From NCBI GenBank assembly GCA_003971905.1, contig RSEE01000009.1:744001-808000 (forward strand): a stretch of DNA of 64,000 bases. The letters are read 5' to 3'. Each line of letters starts with the position of its first letter. Positions within the stretch are counted from its first letter, which is position 1. Positions 32,901-45,036 of this stretch are shown piece by piece. The notes under the pieces were generated by a model that ran no database searches, had not been told where the DNA came from, and saw only the letters and a list, made by a program, of their open reading frames with translations. The DNA comes from Moniliella sp. 'wahieum' (lineage: Eukaryota; Basidiomycota; Moniliellomycetes; Moniliellales; Moniliellaceae). The translations under genes were made by a program, and so were the position numbers.

Positions 32901-35210
32901 CAGCGCCCTGGAACAGAAATGGGTGATTGGCCGCCTTCTTTAGCTCCATCGCAATGTTGAGAAGCGAAATCTGGGCGCTGCTGTCTTGACTGAGGACGGA
33001 GAAGTTGCGCGAAAGGATAGCCTTGTACATTCGCCGCTGCATGCCCGACATCTCAACGCGCAGGATCTTCTCCGTCTTGCCTGGCAATTCTTTGATCACG
33101 TCCTTCTTGAGCCGTCGAATCATCACGTTGCCCAACTTGTCATGCAGCTCTGTGACCCGGGCTTGGTCAACCGTGTCAATGTCAAAGTCTGTCTCCAGGG
33201 CAAATTCGTCGGGACGGAGAAAGTGAAGAAGAGCGATGAGCTCCTTGACGTTATTCTGCAATGGAGTACCGGTGATGAGCAGCTTGTTGGCCGTGTGGAA
33301 CGACGAAAGCGCTTCATACAGCTGCGAATCAGAGTTCTTGAGCCGATGCGCCTCGTCAACGGCGAGGTACTGCCATTTGATGTGACCCAACTCGGCGCGA
33401 TCCTTAAGTACAAACTCGTAGGTTGTTACCAGCACGTTGAACTTGATCTTCTTGCCCTGCCCAAACTCGTATTGTCGCATAGTTTCGCGCGACGTCGTAT
33501 TGCCAATGTAGGCAATGACGTTCATGTCGGGGGCCCATTGCTCGAACTGCTGCACCCATGCCGGAAGGGTCGAGAGGGGCACAACCACCAGAAAAGGTCC
33601 ATACTGGTGAACCGAATGGAAGAGGTAAGAGAGAAACGCGACAGTCTGGACCGTCTTGCCCAAACCCATCTCGTCTGCCAAGATGCCGTTTTGGTTCTCG
33701 CGCCAGAGATAGGCAAGCCAATTGAGGCCAGTCATCTGGAACTCCTTGAGCTGCCCTCCAACATTGATGTATTCGGGCTGCTCCGTCATGCGGGTGTACT
33801 TGGGCCGCCCATTAAGGTAAGGGGTGCTGTTGATCGGTACCCGTCTCGACTGGGTACGGGCAATGTACGAATCGATCGCCGGCTTGGCCGAGTCCGGAAG
33901 GGAATGAGACGACTCCCAAGTAGCTTGGTCGTACGGTAGCTCGCGCCATTTGCACAGATATTGCAAGTCATCCCGGCCGCCATTGTCAGGTGAACGCTTG
34001 ATCACGCGCTCCGACACAATCCGTTCCACTTGCTCGTATCGCTCAACTAGCTCCCTGCGTCGTTCCTTCTCGATGGCCAAAGCCTCGATGTCCTCTTGCG
34101 TCGAGAGTGGATTGGATAAGACAGCCTTCTCGTACTCAAACGTCTGCTTGATAAAATTGTCCACCTTCTTGATCCCCAGACACGTGTCGCGTACAAACGC
34201 GTAGCTCTCCTCTGTGTTGTGCAGGTGAGAATAGCCCTTCCACTTGATCGTGAAAACCATGTTGGATTTGGGGTCGTCCTCGGGATCATCGACTTGAGAA
34301 GGGCGGAGTTAATATCATATGTCAGGGAGCCGATGAAAAAGGGGAGAGGAGCGGGAGGGGGGAGGAACGAAACGTACGCTTGGTATCATCACGGGAAATG
34401 GCCAGACTTGGTCAACGACGAATTCGGGCTGTGCATTGTCTTGCCCTTGCTGCTGTTGCCCTTTCTGCGCCTCGATATGATCCTCGAACGGGTCCGAGTC
34501 GGAGCCAGCAAGGTGGGAAAAGTCTTCATTGTAATTGGGCAAAGGTTTGCCGTTGCGGGACGAGAAACGCATCACTCTTCGTCCGTCTCCTCACTCACGG
34601 CACGGGAGCGCGCCGGCTTGGCTCCGCCACGGCGGCGCTTCGCCGCGGCCGACTTGGGACCCGGACGGGTGGTAGGTTTGCGTGCTCTCCGGCGGCCTGC
34701 TTGGCGAACTCGGTCCTCGTCCTCGTCCTCATCGAGTTCGACGTCAGCGTCCAAGTCCTCCTCCTCCTCTTCGAGGTCCGCATCGGACATGTGCACGTCT
34801 TGATCGCGTGCATCGTCTGGCTCCTCGTCCGACTCGGTGATGTAAGATCGCTTGATCGCCCTGCCAGAACGACGGAGCCCATACAGGTCGGGATCCGCTT
34901 CGGCGGCATCGGCCTCGCTGCGGTCGATACGATTGCGCCCTGCCCGACGCACAGGAGCCGACGTTCCTGAAGCCTCGCTGCCAAGCGGAGGCGAGAGGAC
35001 GCGTGCGACGTGATCGGCGGGCGCGGATTCCGAGAGGGGAGGAGGGGGAGAGGCGAGCGCGTCGGGAACGGATGCGGACGCGTTAGCGAGAGCGTTGGCA
35101 GAGGCAGAGGTAGAGACAACAGCAGAAGCAACAGCAGAAGCAGGAGCAGAGACGGAGACGTCGGTGGCCGTCCGCTCATCCTCCGTGTCGCTGGCGGGCG
35201 GGAGACTCAT
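29985..35210 (-). CDS. CHD1: Chd1 chromodomain-helicase-DNA-binding chromatin remodeller
   Basis: Chd1 is a nuclear ATP-dependent nucleosome-spacing enzyme linked to transcription elongation. On the minus strand: acidic/basic N-terminus; '[18 protein letters not shown]'; an intron near 34275-34370; tandem chromodomains ('[20 protein letters not shown]', '[20 protein letters not shown]'); SNF2 ATPase with Walker A '[19 protein letters not shown]', DEAH '[15 protein letters not shown]', '[20 protein letters not shown]' and helicase-C '[17 protein letters not shown]'. Motif VI reads 'ARAHRLNSK' instead of the usual 'ARAHRIGQ'. SANT-SLIDE (about 31800-31330), CHDCT2/DUF4208 ('KHLWKF'-type; '[14 protein letters not shown]'), a 56-bp intron (30621-30676) and an Arg/Ser/Asp-rich tail complete it. 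Frameshifts near 34572, 32580, 32040, 31150 and 30830. Start at 35210 ('[14 protein letters not shown]'); an upstream in-frame ATG at 35468 is possible. Confidence 0.93.
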
Positions 35211-35864
35211 GCTGGCAGAGAGCCACGTGGGGTTGCTGCTGCTGGCGGAGGGGGCGGTGGCGGTGGTGGTGAGGGTGGTGGTGCTGGTGGGGGAGACGAG
35301 GAAGCAGATGGCGGTGGTGCGTGGGCTGGGCAAATGCTCGTGTGCTCGCGCGGACCGGAGAGAGCGGCGGATGGCTGGGACGGAGGGGAGCGTGTCGGCG
35401 ACGCTGTGCGAAGGGGCGGAATTGGATGGATGCGCAACTGAGCAGTCCAGATGTTCCGGCGCGGCCATCGCGGTTCGTTTGACGCCTGACGCCTGAAAGC
35501 TTCGCCTGGGCCTCCCCTCGCCCCTCGACCCAGCTGCGGCGGCCAGTCGCGCGGGGGCAGTCTCCACCCGCCCGCCGCCCGCGTCCGCTTCCACCGTCGA
35601 CGCCTCAGCCCACTACCGTCCCGCGGCTGCTCTATTGCCCATCCTCTGCCTGCCACCGCTATCCACCCACTGCGTCTCCAAAAATCGTCATTCATTTCGT
35701 CCTCTCGAGCCCCCAGTCCTTCCGCCCGCAGCTGGTCCACGGCTCGCATGCCTAGTCCGCCCGTCGGCCTCCACTGCCAGCGGGGCCGAGGTGACTGGGC
35801 ATGGCAGTTTGCTCCTCGCCAGCGCGTAAGCATACAAGCGCAACGGAATCAGCATGCAACTTAC

Positions 35865-36920
35865 CAGACAAGGAGCCAGTGCACAGCGACAGGCACAGCT
35901 CCGTCACGAGAAAAAGGCCATGTCGAACATCGAATGGCAGATAGGAACGAGAGCCGTCGATGTTGGTAAGACGAACGACTCCAATGTCGAGAGGGTTCCA
36001 GACAAACTTGGGTGTGGCCCGAATCCAACTGAAAACGGACAGTTAGCCCACGATCCAATAAGCCGGCCCAGTGACGGGACGACGGTACCTGTAATGAGAG
36101 GGAAAAATCAACACAAGACGCATTCAGTATCTAAAACAACAGAAGGGCAATGCAACACTCATACGGAGTGGAAAAGCATTCCGTTTCGTCTTGGGGACCA
36201 CCTCGAGGAGTAAGACGAGCTCATGGAGCAGTAGCCTCTGAAAATACCGGTCAAGTTGTGTATTTTTCCATCGAAGCACGAAGGAGGAAACGGCAGGCCT
36301 TGAATCAAGGAGAGCCCAGCAGAAGAGCGGCCATGCACGATCGCGAGGAGTAGCATGGAATAGCAAACAATGCCCCCACCCGGTGGAAATAAATCGAATC
36401 GCATGGCACAAACGCAGAGCAGAAAGACAGGTATCACGGGGCCGTGTAGGAGACGTTGAACGATGTCCCCGTTAAGAGGTAGCATCGCCGCAACTGAAAA
36501 GAGAATCCGGACAACAAAGGCAATCTTGGCTACTTGGTCCAGACGAGGCTCGATGGCTTGGAGTTTGGAAGTAACCGTAGACAATGGGGGTGGGTGGGCG
36601 AGGGTGTGCTGTACCAGCAACGGCAGAGGGAAAATGGTTGTCGGTGACACGACTCGATGTAGTCGTGACAGATGGGACGATGAGCACAATAATGCCCACG
36701 GTGGGTGCGACGGGTGCGACGGGTGCGACGGGTGCGACGGGTGCGACGGGTGCGACGGGTGCGACGGGTGCGACGGGTGCGACGGCGGGCAGGCCACCGA
36801 CGTCGGCGGTGGCGGGAGAGGAGAGGAGGGAGATGGCAGCTTGGAGCGAGTGGGGAGCAGAGCGGAGAGATGGAAGGACAGGTGAGGAAGGTTGGAAGCC
36901 AATCGGTCCACAAAGAGCAA
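35865..36920 (-). CDS. Possible unassigned membrane-protein gene (fragmentary)
   Basis: I do not recognise this gene. The minus strand holds stretches that look coding rather than random: hydrophobic 'KIAFVVRILFSVAAMLPLNG', 'PVIPVFLLCVCAMRFDLFPP', then 'IVCYSMLLLAIVHGRSSAGL' (about 36540-36320), and farther downstream 'WIRATPKFVWNPLDIGVVRL', 'NIDGSRSYLPFDVRHGLF' and 'LVTELCLSLCTGSLSG' (36028-35866). Good splice signals lie between or after them: donor GTATGAGT at 36164, acceptors at 36089 and near 36030, and donor GTAAGT at 35864. A 9-bp minisatellite lies within the upstream frame. The segments are in different frames, as expected if this gene also carries indels. No family assigned; it could be a decayed copy. 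Confidence 0.35.
36703..36784. repeat. 9-bp minisatellite, unit GGGTGCGAC x ~9
   Basis: About nine near-perfect tandem units. Because the unit is three codons long, all frames stay open: plus strand Gly-Ala-Thr, Arg-Arg-Val or Cys-Asp-Gly; minus strand Pro-Ser-His, Val-Ala-Pro or Arg-Arg-Thr. Confidence 0.95.
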
Positions 36921-37516
36921 GACCGAAAGGGCGTTCCCCTACGTTTCTTGCCTGTTCATGTTGGGAATGGATGAAGGGAAACGGAAAGACGCGAGCAGCG
37001 CACACCGGACCTGACTGCCCAGGCAAGCAGCAAGCAAGGGAGGAAGGAAGGAAGGCCACCCGCACAGCTGCCACAGCCCAGCGGTCCACCCAGCCCGCCC
37101 GCGCGGCAGAGGGGCAGTGATGCCTACCCTCAGGCAGCTGCCGTTGCTGCGCCCACCCGGGCCACCACTGCCCCCCTGCAGCCGGGCGGACGAGCCAGCC
37201 ACCTTCGGTTCAAACTGCCCAGATGCATTCCTTCCGCCAATACTGATTCCGCCCAGGGTCACTTGGCAGGCAGGCACTTCCTACCCCTCTCTCAGACGAC
37301 CACGTGACTCGCTGGCAAGCCAGTTCGCTGACAGAGGCAGGCTGGACAAGGCACAAAGGACCAGCTAGCCCCACCTACACCTGTCCCCAGAGTATATCCT
37401 GACCTGCTCGGCCGTGTTGAACTATCCCATGTACAAGTCGAGCCCATTAATGGGCAATGGGCCATCCGCAAGAGCTGTGGTGCATTCGTCTGATTACCTC
37501 GTTCTGCCTCCCAGCC

Positions 37517-39320
37517 TCAGATAGCCGGGTCAACCGGCATCGTCTGGAACGCCGGTGGCTGCACTGCTTGCACCATCTGCGGCGCCTGCCCTGACCCTGC
37601 GGCAGAAAAGATGAACAGGTTGTTGGTTGCCGCAATGGCGGCCGTGTGCTCGCGCGGTGGTAGGACGCATGGAGGATCTTTTGGTAAAGTCCACATTGTC
37701 TACATCCACTTGCGTCACCGGCCCCGGACCGGCTGTCTTGCCGCGGCCCTTGCCGCCCAGCTTCTTGTTCTTGAACGCACTCTTATCCGCCTGCAGCGTC
37801 ACCCCACTCGCGGCTGGGTCGGGCTGGTCCTTGTCAAAGATATGGAGGTAGTTGTGTAGGAACCCGTAAGGACTGCTTGTCGTCAGGGCCCCACAGCGCC
37901 TCAAACTTGTCAAAGATGCAGTCGTTCTCATACAGGTCACACAGCTTCGAGCGGATGTGCTCGTGGATTGGAATGGTAGCCACAGGGGCTCTGTCCATGT
38001 TGACGTCCCATACCTTGAGCGTGAGGTAGTCTCGCGACAACAGATAGCGGCCGTCGTGGGAGAACTTGACGTCGGATATACTGCTGATGATCTCGGAAAA
38101 GAAGGACTTGGACGCTGCATCCCCTTCCTCCTCCTCAAACAGCTTGGCGTGCTGGTCGCACAACGCTGAATCGCGCATGTCGGCCAGCTTGATAGTGCCC
38201 TTGGACGAGGAGTAGACAAAGTGGTTGCAATTGATCGGGTGGAACTCGGCCGCGGTGATCACCTCCGTCAACTCCTCCATATTGACGGGCTTGATGTCGA
38301 CCATGTTGAACGACTGATCGGATATGTTGAGATTCCACAGATTGATCCGCAGGTCATCTGCTGACATGTACGTTTCCGCATCAGAGTTGACCGAGATGGA
38401 GTTAACGTGGTAGGCGTGCGCGTTGGCATAGATCTTGCGCGGCACCGCCGCCACAATGGTGTCATGGACATTGATCCGGGGTAAGTGGAGGTGCATCCCA
38501 CTACCAGGAACTACACTCCCTGGGTCAACAAGCGTGCGGGTAGCGTACGCGCCAGGGGGGACAAAGCCCTGGGATAAGTTGTTCTCCGCCACCACCTGCA
38601 GAGACTTTTCAAACACCTTCCAAAGCTTGATTGTCTTGTCTGTCCATCAGAGGTTTACAGCGTTAGCAAGTGGGTTAAGCAGGTTGATGGAGCATGGGTG
38701 GAGGCGGGACAAAAAACCACCATTGGTGCTAAGCAAGAAATGGGCTGCGTTCTGCCTCCGGCACCACTTATCTTGTTGATTTTCTCTTCGATTTCAAGCG
38801 ACTTGAGGTAATCGAATTCAGGCTCGTGAGACTGGAACTCGGTGTAGAACTTGTACTCGCAGCCCTTCTTCTGTTTACTCCCGCAGTGTCAGTGATCCAA
38901 CTCTTGTTTCTCGATCTCATCACCCTCTCTGACTGTTCCTCCCTCCTTGGGCAGAGGCTATTCCGGGCAAAAAGCAGACCAAGACGGCAAGCACGTACCG
39001 AGTCATTGCGCTCGAATAGGACCACACGTCCTCCCTTGTCACCAGTAGCAAGGTAGTCGCCAGTGTGGTCAAACTCAACAGCAGAGATGATATCGGCTGG
39101 GGCCAGGAGACAAAAAAAGAGTCACATGTTAGTCATTCATGGGAGCTGATATGCCATGCTCTCCTACGCTGCGCTGGCCTCAACCGATGGAAGAGAGGCA
39201 GCGTGCAAGGTGGGGAAGGGAGCAAGTGTGACAAAACGCACCCTCGGTGATCTCCTTGACCTCGCCTTTGTCGCCAAAGCATTGGGCAAAGCGCCAGCCA
39301 GCATCGGGGTCGCTCGCCAT
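37517..39320 (-). CDS. CDC55: PP2A regulatory B55 subunit (Cdc55/PR55, WD40)
   Basis: B55 subunits are WD40 propellers that direct PP2A to substrates in mitosis and morphogenesis. Minus-strand exons 39320-39242, 39096-38999, 38870-38721 and 38639-37517 are separated by introns of 145, 128 and 81 bp. Family text: '[19 protein letters not shown]', '[20 protein letters not shown]', '[12 protein letters not shown]', '[20 protein letters not shown]', '[17 protein letters not shown]', '[20 protein letters not shown]', '[20 protein letters not shown]' and '[18 protein letters not shown]', ending '[17 protein letters not shown]'. The total exon length needs about five single-base insertions to stay in frame (near 38765, 37865, 37852, 37690 and 37660), giving 484 residues. 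Each falls where a short run is one base too short. Confidence 0.93.
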
Positions 39321-41090
39321 CGTCCCACCTCGAGGTAGAGCACAGTACTGGCAGGGGGGCGGGAGAGCGGAAGGGGGGAGGGGGTTACTTCGGGAGAGGG
39401 GGGGACAGGGAGAGGGGTGGAAGTGGCAGTGGCAGTGGCGGTGGCGGTGGTGGCGGCGGGGGGGGTGGTGGTGATGGTGGTGATGGCTGGGCTCTGTCCG
39501 CCTGACGCGTGCGTTCGAGCCCAGGCGCTGGGGCTGGGCTGCGCTAGGCTGGCCGCCTGGCAGACTCGGTCTGGGTTGGGGCAGTGTCGGGGCGCCTCCT
39601 CCGCCCCTCCGCCCCTCCGCCAATCCGCCACACTCTCCTGGCGCGAGGACGGGCCGTGGCGCTCGACACTCGCCCCGCGCTGGCCCAGCCGTTGGAGGCT
39701 GCCCCTGTGCGCTTGGCTCTGGGCCAACCCTACCGTGCGAGAGCCTCTTTGCTGCTCTGCACGTCGCACGGACCCAAGAATTTCATTTTTGTTTGCCCAG
39801 TGCCGCCGGGGTGGGCACAGGTGTGGAGAGCCAGCAGTAACTAGTAATAGCAGCCACCGTGTGAATATAAAAGGTAACCCCCATATGCCCGCCCACAAGT
39901 CAGTCAGTTGCTCCACCCTCCCATCCACCGCTCGCTCATCACGCTCCCCTTCGACATGTCCTTGTCAGCCTCCGCGACGGTGCGTATCGAGTATCGGCAA
40001 TGCCACCATCCCATACTACGGTATTATCCAAATGACGATGTCACAGTCCCAGTCGCGTGCAGTGAGAAGCTTCAAGGAACTGTCTCATCGTGTTTTTTTC
40101 GCCACCTTCATCCCGCGTCAAATAGGTCAGAGAGGCTGATTATTGGGGCGTATCAAGTGTAGGATAATGGTGTACGCAAGACTCTCCGTATTTCGATCTG
40201 CGCAACTGGCCTTCCTCTTCTTGGTGACATGTGACAACCATTATACAATGCCACGAAACCCGGTTTTAGATTTTGAAGCAGTGTGTGTGTGGATTCATTT
40301 TCCGGAAGGCAACAGAGGGAATATTACACCCTTTTGCTATACACATGTATGCTAGAATGGGGGATCTCCTTCTCATTACCACACTCTCTCTTTTGGCATC
40401 ATATTACTGCGTAGAGCAAACCATATCCCTTCATGCATCGCGTGAAGAAGAGAGGCATGGAACAGGGGTGGGCCGGTATGAAGTGCGTGTCCAGCTTGCT
40501 CTCGAAAAAAAGAGAAGTGATGGGAGGGGGACGTGCCGGGGCGGCTCACACACAAAGGGGTCGAAGAAAAGCTAGAACAGGGTCATTTGCACAGCCGGTG
40601 GGTATATTTTGCGTGTGCGTGACCTGTCAAGGTACGGATGAGATCGATGAGGTGCCAGAACAAGATTGAAAGAAGGGTGGGATCTACAGCATAGTAAAGG
40701 ACAAAGTGCTTGGCCTCTGTTCTGTCAAGCTTCAATCCCGCTGCATAGTGATTGGCCGCAGCAGGTGAAGGGTTCTCTTAAGGCTAGGCGCAGCAGTTCC
40801 GAAGCTTCATACCGTTGCATTATGCATAGTCGCTCCTGACCCTCTAGGGGAAGTACATCCGTGGCATGTGTAAAAAGTTGCCCACGCTGACTCCCGCTCA
40901 CTTGTCTAGCACAGAGTTGGCATGTGCTTCGATGAGATCGCCTCCGAATTGCTATTAGGCTTGGTGCCCTCTGGATAATCGGCCAACGGGAGCGCCCCAG
41001 AACTAAATTGTGTCAAGAACATCAAGCTAGTGCCAACAGAAGGGGCGCTCAAAATCCATTATATCCCTTGTTGGTCTGCATGACGCGGAG
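39321..41090. promoter_or_regulatory. Intergenic region upstream of CDC55
   Basis: Starts with G-rich/GGTGGC-repeat sequence (39410-39490, reverse strand pyrimidine-rich) immediately 5' of CDC55. From 39850 to 41090 no gene is evident. Promoter role inferred from position. Confidence 0.4.
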
Positions 41091-41094
41091 ACGC

Positions 41095-41255
41095 GTGAGT
41101 ACTATATGCCACACCATCACTAAAAACTGAACACCGGAAATGTGCCTTAATCCTACTTTGAAGAAGCCTTAACGTGAAGGCGGATTTGGAGCTGATCCAA
41201 TAGGATCCCTGAGTGCTCCCAAATCGCACTCTAACACAACGGCAGTGTACAATTC
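41095..41255 (-). repeat. Dispersed repeat family R2, copy 2
   Basis: On the minus strand: 'tagagtgcgatttgggagca', 'gatcctattggatcagctcc' and 'aaatccgccttcacg', matching the start of the copy at 16330. It diverges after about 150 bp. Confidence 0.6.
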
Positions 41256-41725
41256 CTACCGGATGGCATGAGAGGTTCTGGCTTGGCAGGGGGGTGCACA
41301 GCCTGTAGGTTCCCAATATTCAGTCTCTCGACCGAATGATTAATGAGGAGCCAGTTTATGTGCTTTGGGCAATGCCCTTTCTCCTGTGACAGTCACCTTA
41401 ATTTCCACGCCACTCGCCACTACAGGTACGCAGCCAGTTCGGGCTATAGTAGAAACAGACCACGTTCCTACTTGTCTACTCTCCTTTACGCTTCAGGTCC
41501 TATTGATCCAAGCTGGATGGGAAGCATAGTCAAGAAGCTAAGCCCCGCAACGTTGGGCCCGTGGGCAAGAGATTGTAAGGTTCTACATCGCGCGGTGCTA
41601 GAAGGGTACATTGCATATGTATAACGAACCCCTCCTAGTCGGGGAACAAAAGGCAGAGGGAGGCGGAGACAAAGGGCCCAAGAAGGCGGCAAAAAAACGA
41701 AATGCGCACACAAACGATGAAAACG

Positions 41726-42484
41726 TCAGGGAATGATGAAAGCGGGAGGAAAGAGACAGATATGTGATGGGATCAGTAGGGTATGGCACGGAGGCTTCAA
41801 TGTTGGGCATATGCCCATGCACGAGGCGCATCGTCGTGGAGGATCGGGTACGATTTGGCAGATTCGGAAGAACGTGGCGCGGCAGAGGCGACGGCAGAAG
41901 ACGGGAGTGGAGGTAAGTGATAAGATCGTACGGGGGGGTAAACATGTGTCTCCATCGCCACTGGACGGGTAGTAGAGGGGGTGGTCCTGTGCATTGGGCG
42001 TGGGCGGTAGAAAGGAGGGAGAGATGGGAGTGTGGGGTCTGTGTCCCACCCGGCGCACTAGGCGGTGTAGGGGTGGATCCGCGGGGGCTGGAATAGTAGG
42101 GCGACGAGTGGGAAGCCCAACGAGAAGGTGGGGGAAGGGTAGGGTGGGGGAAGCACGGTGAGTCGGGCGCGCATAGTAACTGTCTTCCTCACCCAGCGAT
42201 CCCAAGTGGCCAGAGCCGGACACGGTGCGCATGGGCTTGGGTAGATGGGGGAAGAGTGAAGGTGGGACGCATGCGTTGGGCCCCCACGGGTGTAAGGGTG
42301 TGGTAGGTTTCGGCCATGAGGCGAGAAGGAGGTTGGAGCCAATCCTGGGGGTGCACGGGAGTGGATGGGTGGGCCAGTAGGCAACGGTGAAGCGACCATA
42401 GGAGGCTCATGGGTAGACACTGACGGGATGGCTTGAATCTTGGCGGAACTGGAGGGAGGGAAGGGGAGGCCAAGGAGGCAGGAA
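41726..42484 (-). other. Probable C-terminal tail of the WOPR gene
   Basis: Directly downstream of the apparent WOPR stop, the minus strand has long Pro/Ser/His-rich frames ('PPMVASPLPTGPPIHSRAPP', 'HASHLHSSPIYPSPCAPCP', 'EEDSYYARPTHRASPTLPFP'). Low-complexity tails of this kind are usual in WOPR proteins. Inference from position and composition; at least two more indels would be needed. Confidence 0.4.
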
Positions 42485-43320
42485 TCAGAGCCGTCTTTTG
42501 AACCAGATCGTTGCCTTCCCCCGATAATGCGGGATGCCATTACTGTCGACCTCAATACGCGGGGGCACACGAAAGTGCTTTTCGTTAAGAAACATGGGTG
42601 ATATACTAAGCGAGAAAAATTCGGGCATGGACGATGGTGCACGCAACTTGCCGCTGCACACATCCTCTAACGAGTAGTAGGAGATCAAGTGGTGTGTGGT
42701 GCCATCAACCTCAAGTGAAATGGTCTGGAAAAATAGTCAGGAGGCGAAGCAGATATGTGGAAACCGGGTACACACCTTCTTGCAAAGACCCTTTTCAACA
42801 AAGGGATAGGAAGTGTTGAGGCTCCCAACCAAGCTGCGCTGTAGGTCCGACTTGCGCCGCTGTGTCGCATCCTTCGAGGTAGTGGCGGGCGAGCGGGCTT
42901 GCATGGCCGCAAGGCCTGAATCAAGACTGGTGGAACGGTCACGGGCAGCTTGGAGCTCAAGCTCGGCAGGGGTAGGAGCTAGGTCTGAATTAGCTGTACC
43001 CGGGCGTGGGGCTACGTCATTGTGGTATTGAAGCGAGGCAGCCTCGTTGGAGACGCGGCGGTTGATTTGACGGTAAACAAGGAAGTTATGGAGGATGCGG
43101 CTGGGGCTCCAGAGGCCATCGGTCCAGCGCTTGATGCCACTTTGACGCTCGTCAAAAACAAAATCTGGCCACTGCGAATAAGGCGTTTGCGCTCGTCCTG
43201 CTTGAGACGGCGGTATACTTTGGGGATGTGGCCCCGCTGAGCAGCCTCGAAGAGGAGGAGAGCGTCCTGGGTGGTGGCGGCATAGCCTTGCCAGCTGCTC
43301 TGGAGGACGGCTTCTGGCAT
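42485..43320 (-). CDS. WOPR-domain transcription factor (Gti1/Pac2, Wor1/Ryp1 family)
   Basis: WOPR proteins are fungal-specific DNA-binding regulators of morphological switching, sporulation and virulence-related programmes (Wor1, Ryp1, Gti1, Pac2). Minus-strand exons 43320-42776 and 42724-42485 flank a 51-bp intron. WOPRa: 'QGYAATTQDALLLFEAAQRG', 'VYRRLKQDERKRLIRSGQ', then after a one-T deletion near 43155 'FVFDERQSGIKRWTDG', 'LWSPSRILHNFLVYRQINRR'. WOPRb: 'LVGSLNTSYPFVEKGLCKK', 'TISLEVDGTTHHLISYYSLE', 'DVCSGKLRAPSSMPEFFSLS'. Corrected length to the stop at 42485 is 261 residues, short for the family. A one-base change in the five-G run near 42530 would remove this stop and lead into a Pro/Ser-rich tail reaching about 41.73 kb. 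Paralogue identity (Gti1 or Pac2 type) not resolved. Confidence 0.88.
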
Positions 43321-44376
43321 TGGGCGCAGGTGGGGCTAAGGCGGAGGGGGAAGGTGAAGAAAGAGGTGGAGGGAGAGATGGAGATGGAGATGGAGATGGA
43401 AGGGGACGGTGGGGAAGAACGACAGCCAGTAGTACATAAAATGTTCTCACGCACGCAGCAACCTCTCAAAAGTCGGAGGTAGATAGTGGCCTGTGAATAT
43501 GTAAGTTGCATGTGAATTGTGACACATGAAGGTGCGGAGGGCAGTGCGTGTGATGTATAACGCGTGACGGCACCAACACATCATCGATCGGTAGCCAACT
43601 AGTCAATCAATTATAGCAATCATCAACGTGTTCACGTTCAAGCTGCTCAAAGTTCGCGCTCACCGCCACGCGCCACGCACCACGCTCGTGCAGAAGGCAT
43701 CGCAGGCGGCAGCTTGCTTGCCAACAATTGTCAATTTTACTCCGACCTCTGAGATCTGACACATGTTTGCGCTTCAGGACCAGAGCATGCGGCAGGCCAT
43801 CGGCGTCGGCCGCCAGACACCGCTGCGTAGGCGCTTTCGACAAAGGACCGGAGAGTCTGATCGATGATCCAAGGATCCAGAACCAGTGGTGCACCAAAAC
43901 GCTCAGGCGCTCAGGGCCAGCCTGGGCCAGCGTGGGAGCCGAGCAAGACAGGCCATCAAAGTTGGCTCACTTTGGAGTGGGGGGTGTGTGATGGGCTCCT
44001 CACGCGTCACGCGCACGAAACACTACGTTCTAAGTTTACGCTATTTACTAAACCGGTTAAACGTTAAAACGCTAAACACTAAGTACGTTAAACGTTAAGC
44101 GTTAACCACTGCGATCGTTGGAGCATCTGCGGGAACCTCCGGAGCAGACTGGTACCCCGCTCAGCTGAAGCGTACGCGCGAAGCACTGGAGCAGCTGGAA
44201 CACAGCCAGAGAGGGCAAGAGCATGCTGCAGGTTGCCTCTAGGAACAGACTCAATGCTAATAAGCGCTTCGGTGGTACGAGCTAGCGTGCGGTTCCAGTA
44301 CGCGCTACGCATTATGCGCGTGCAGGGGTCCCGGGTAGAGAAATGTACGTTTTCTGCGCCGCCGCTTGTTGATAGT

Positions 44377-44520
44377 GTTGAACGTTGAATATACGTGCGC
44401 GTGAAGCTTCAAGTGAAGCTTGAGCTTAAAGTTTAAGCCAGCGGCTAGTGAAGCTAGTGACTTGCGAAGCTTGAAGTTTGAAGCTCTTGAAGCTTGAAGC
44501 TTGAAGCTTGAAAGCTACAG
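44377..44520. repeat. AACGTT/AAGCTT palindrome-cored tract
   Basis: 'gttgaacgttgaat' followed by many overlapping 'gaagcttgaagcttgaagc', 'aagcttcaagtgaagcttga' units. HindIII-type AAGCTT cores recur every 8-20 bp. Confidence 0.8.
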
Positions 44521-44784
44521 CGCTAGGCGCTAGAGGTTAATGTAATCCATGGACCCTTGTGGACCCCGAGTCGTTTGCCGTTGGGGATTTGCTCCCACGA
44601 TGCACGATCCCACGCCCCACCTGCCCCACCATATACTGTGGACCGGCACCTGCCTGTACCGGTCACCGGTCACCCCTGTTATATGATCATCGGTTCGTAA
44701 CGCAGTCACCTGGAGCGCCTGAGCAGCCGCTCTCCAGTTCAGGTGTACATGTCACGCATGCCATAACCGCCTCATTAATTCGAC

Positions 44785-45036
44785 AAGCTTATTGAATTCA
44801 AGCTCAAGCTTTAAGCTCAAGCACTGCTCAAGTTGAGCCTCAAGCTGCTCAGCCTGAGCGCTCAGGTCAAGCTCAAGGTTCAACTTGAATTTCAACACGT
44901 TCAACGTTAACGTTCACTTGAACTTCAAGCTGCAAGCTTCACGCGTCACACGTCACGCGTCACGCTGCTCAAGCTCCCAAGCTTCAAGTGAAGCTTCAAA
45001 TCCAGCAATGCATCATGCATCATGCATTATGCGCAT
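44785..45036. repeat. Mixed palindrome-cored tract
   Basis: Successive 'caagctcaagctttaagctc', 'ttcaacacgttcaacgttaa', 'cacgcgtcacacgtcacgcg' and 'atgcatcatgcatcatgcat' units. Several unit types sit side by side in 250 bp. Confidence 0.75.

Noticed and set aside
36584..37120. Collagen-like Gly-Ala-Thr repeat protein on the plus strand
   Set aside because: The repeat comes from the 9-bp minisatellite, which is open in every frame; flanking residues look random.
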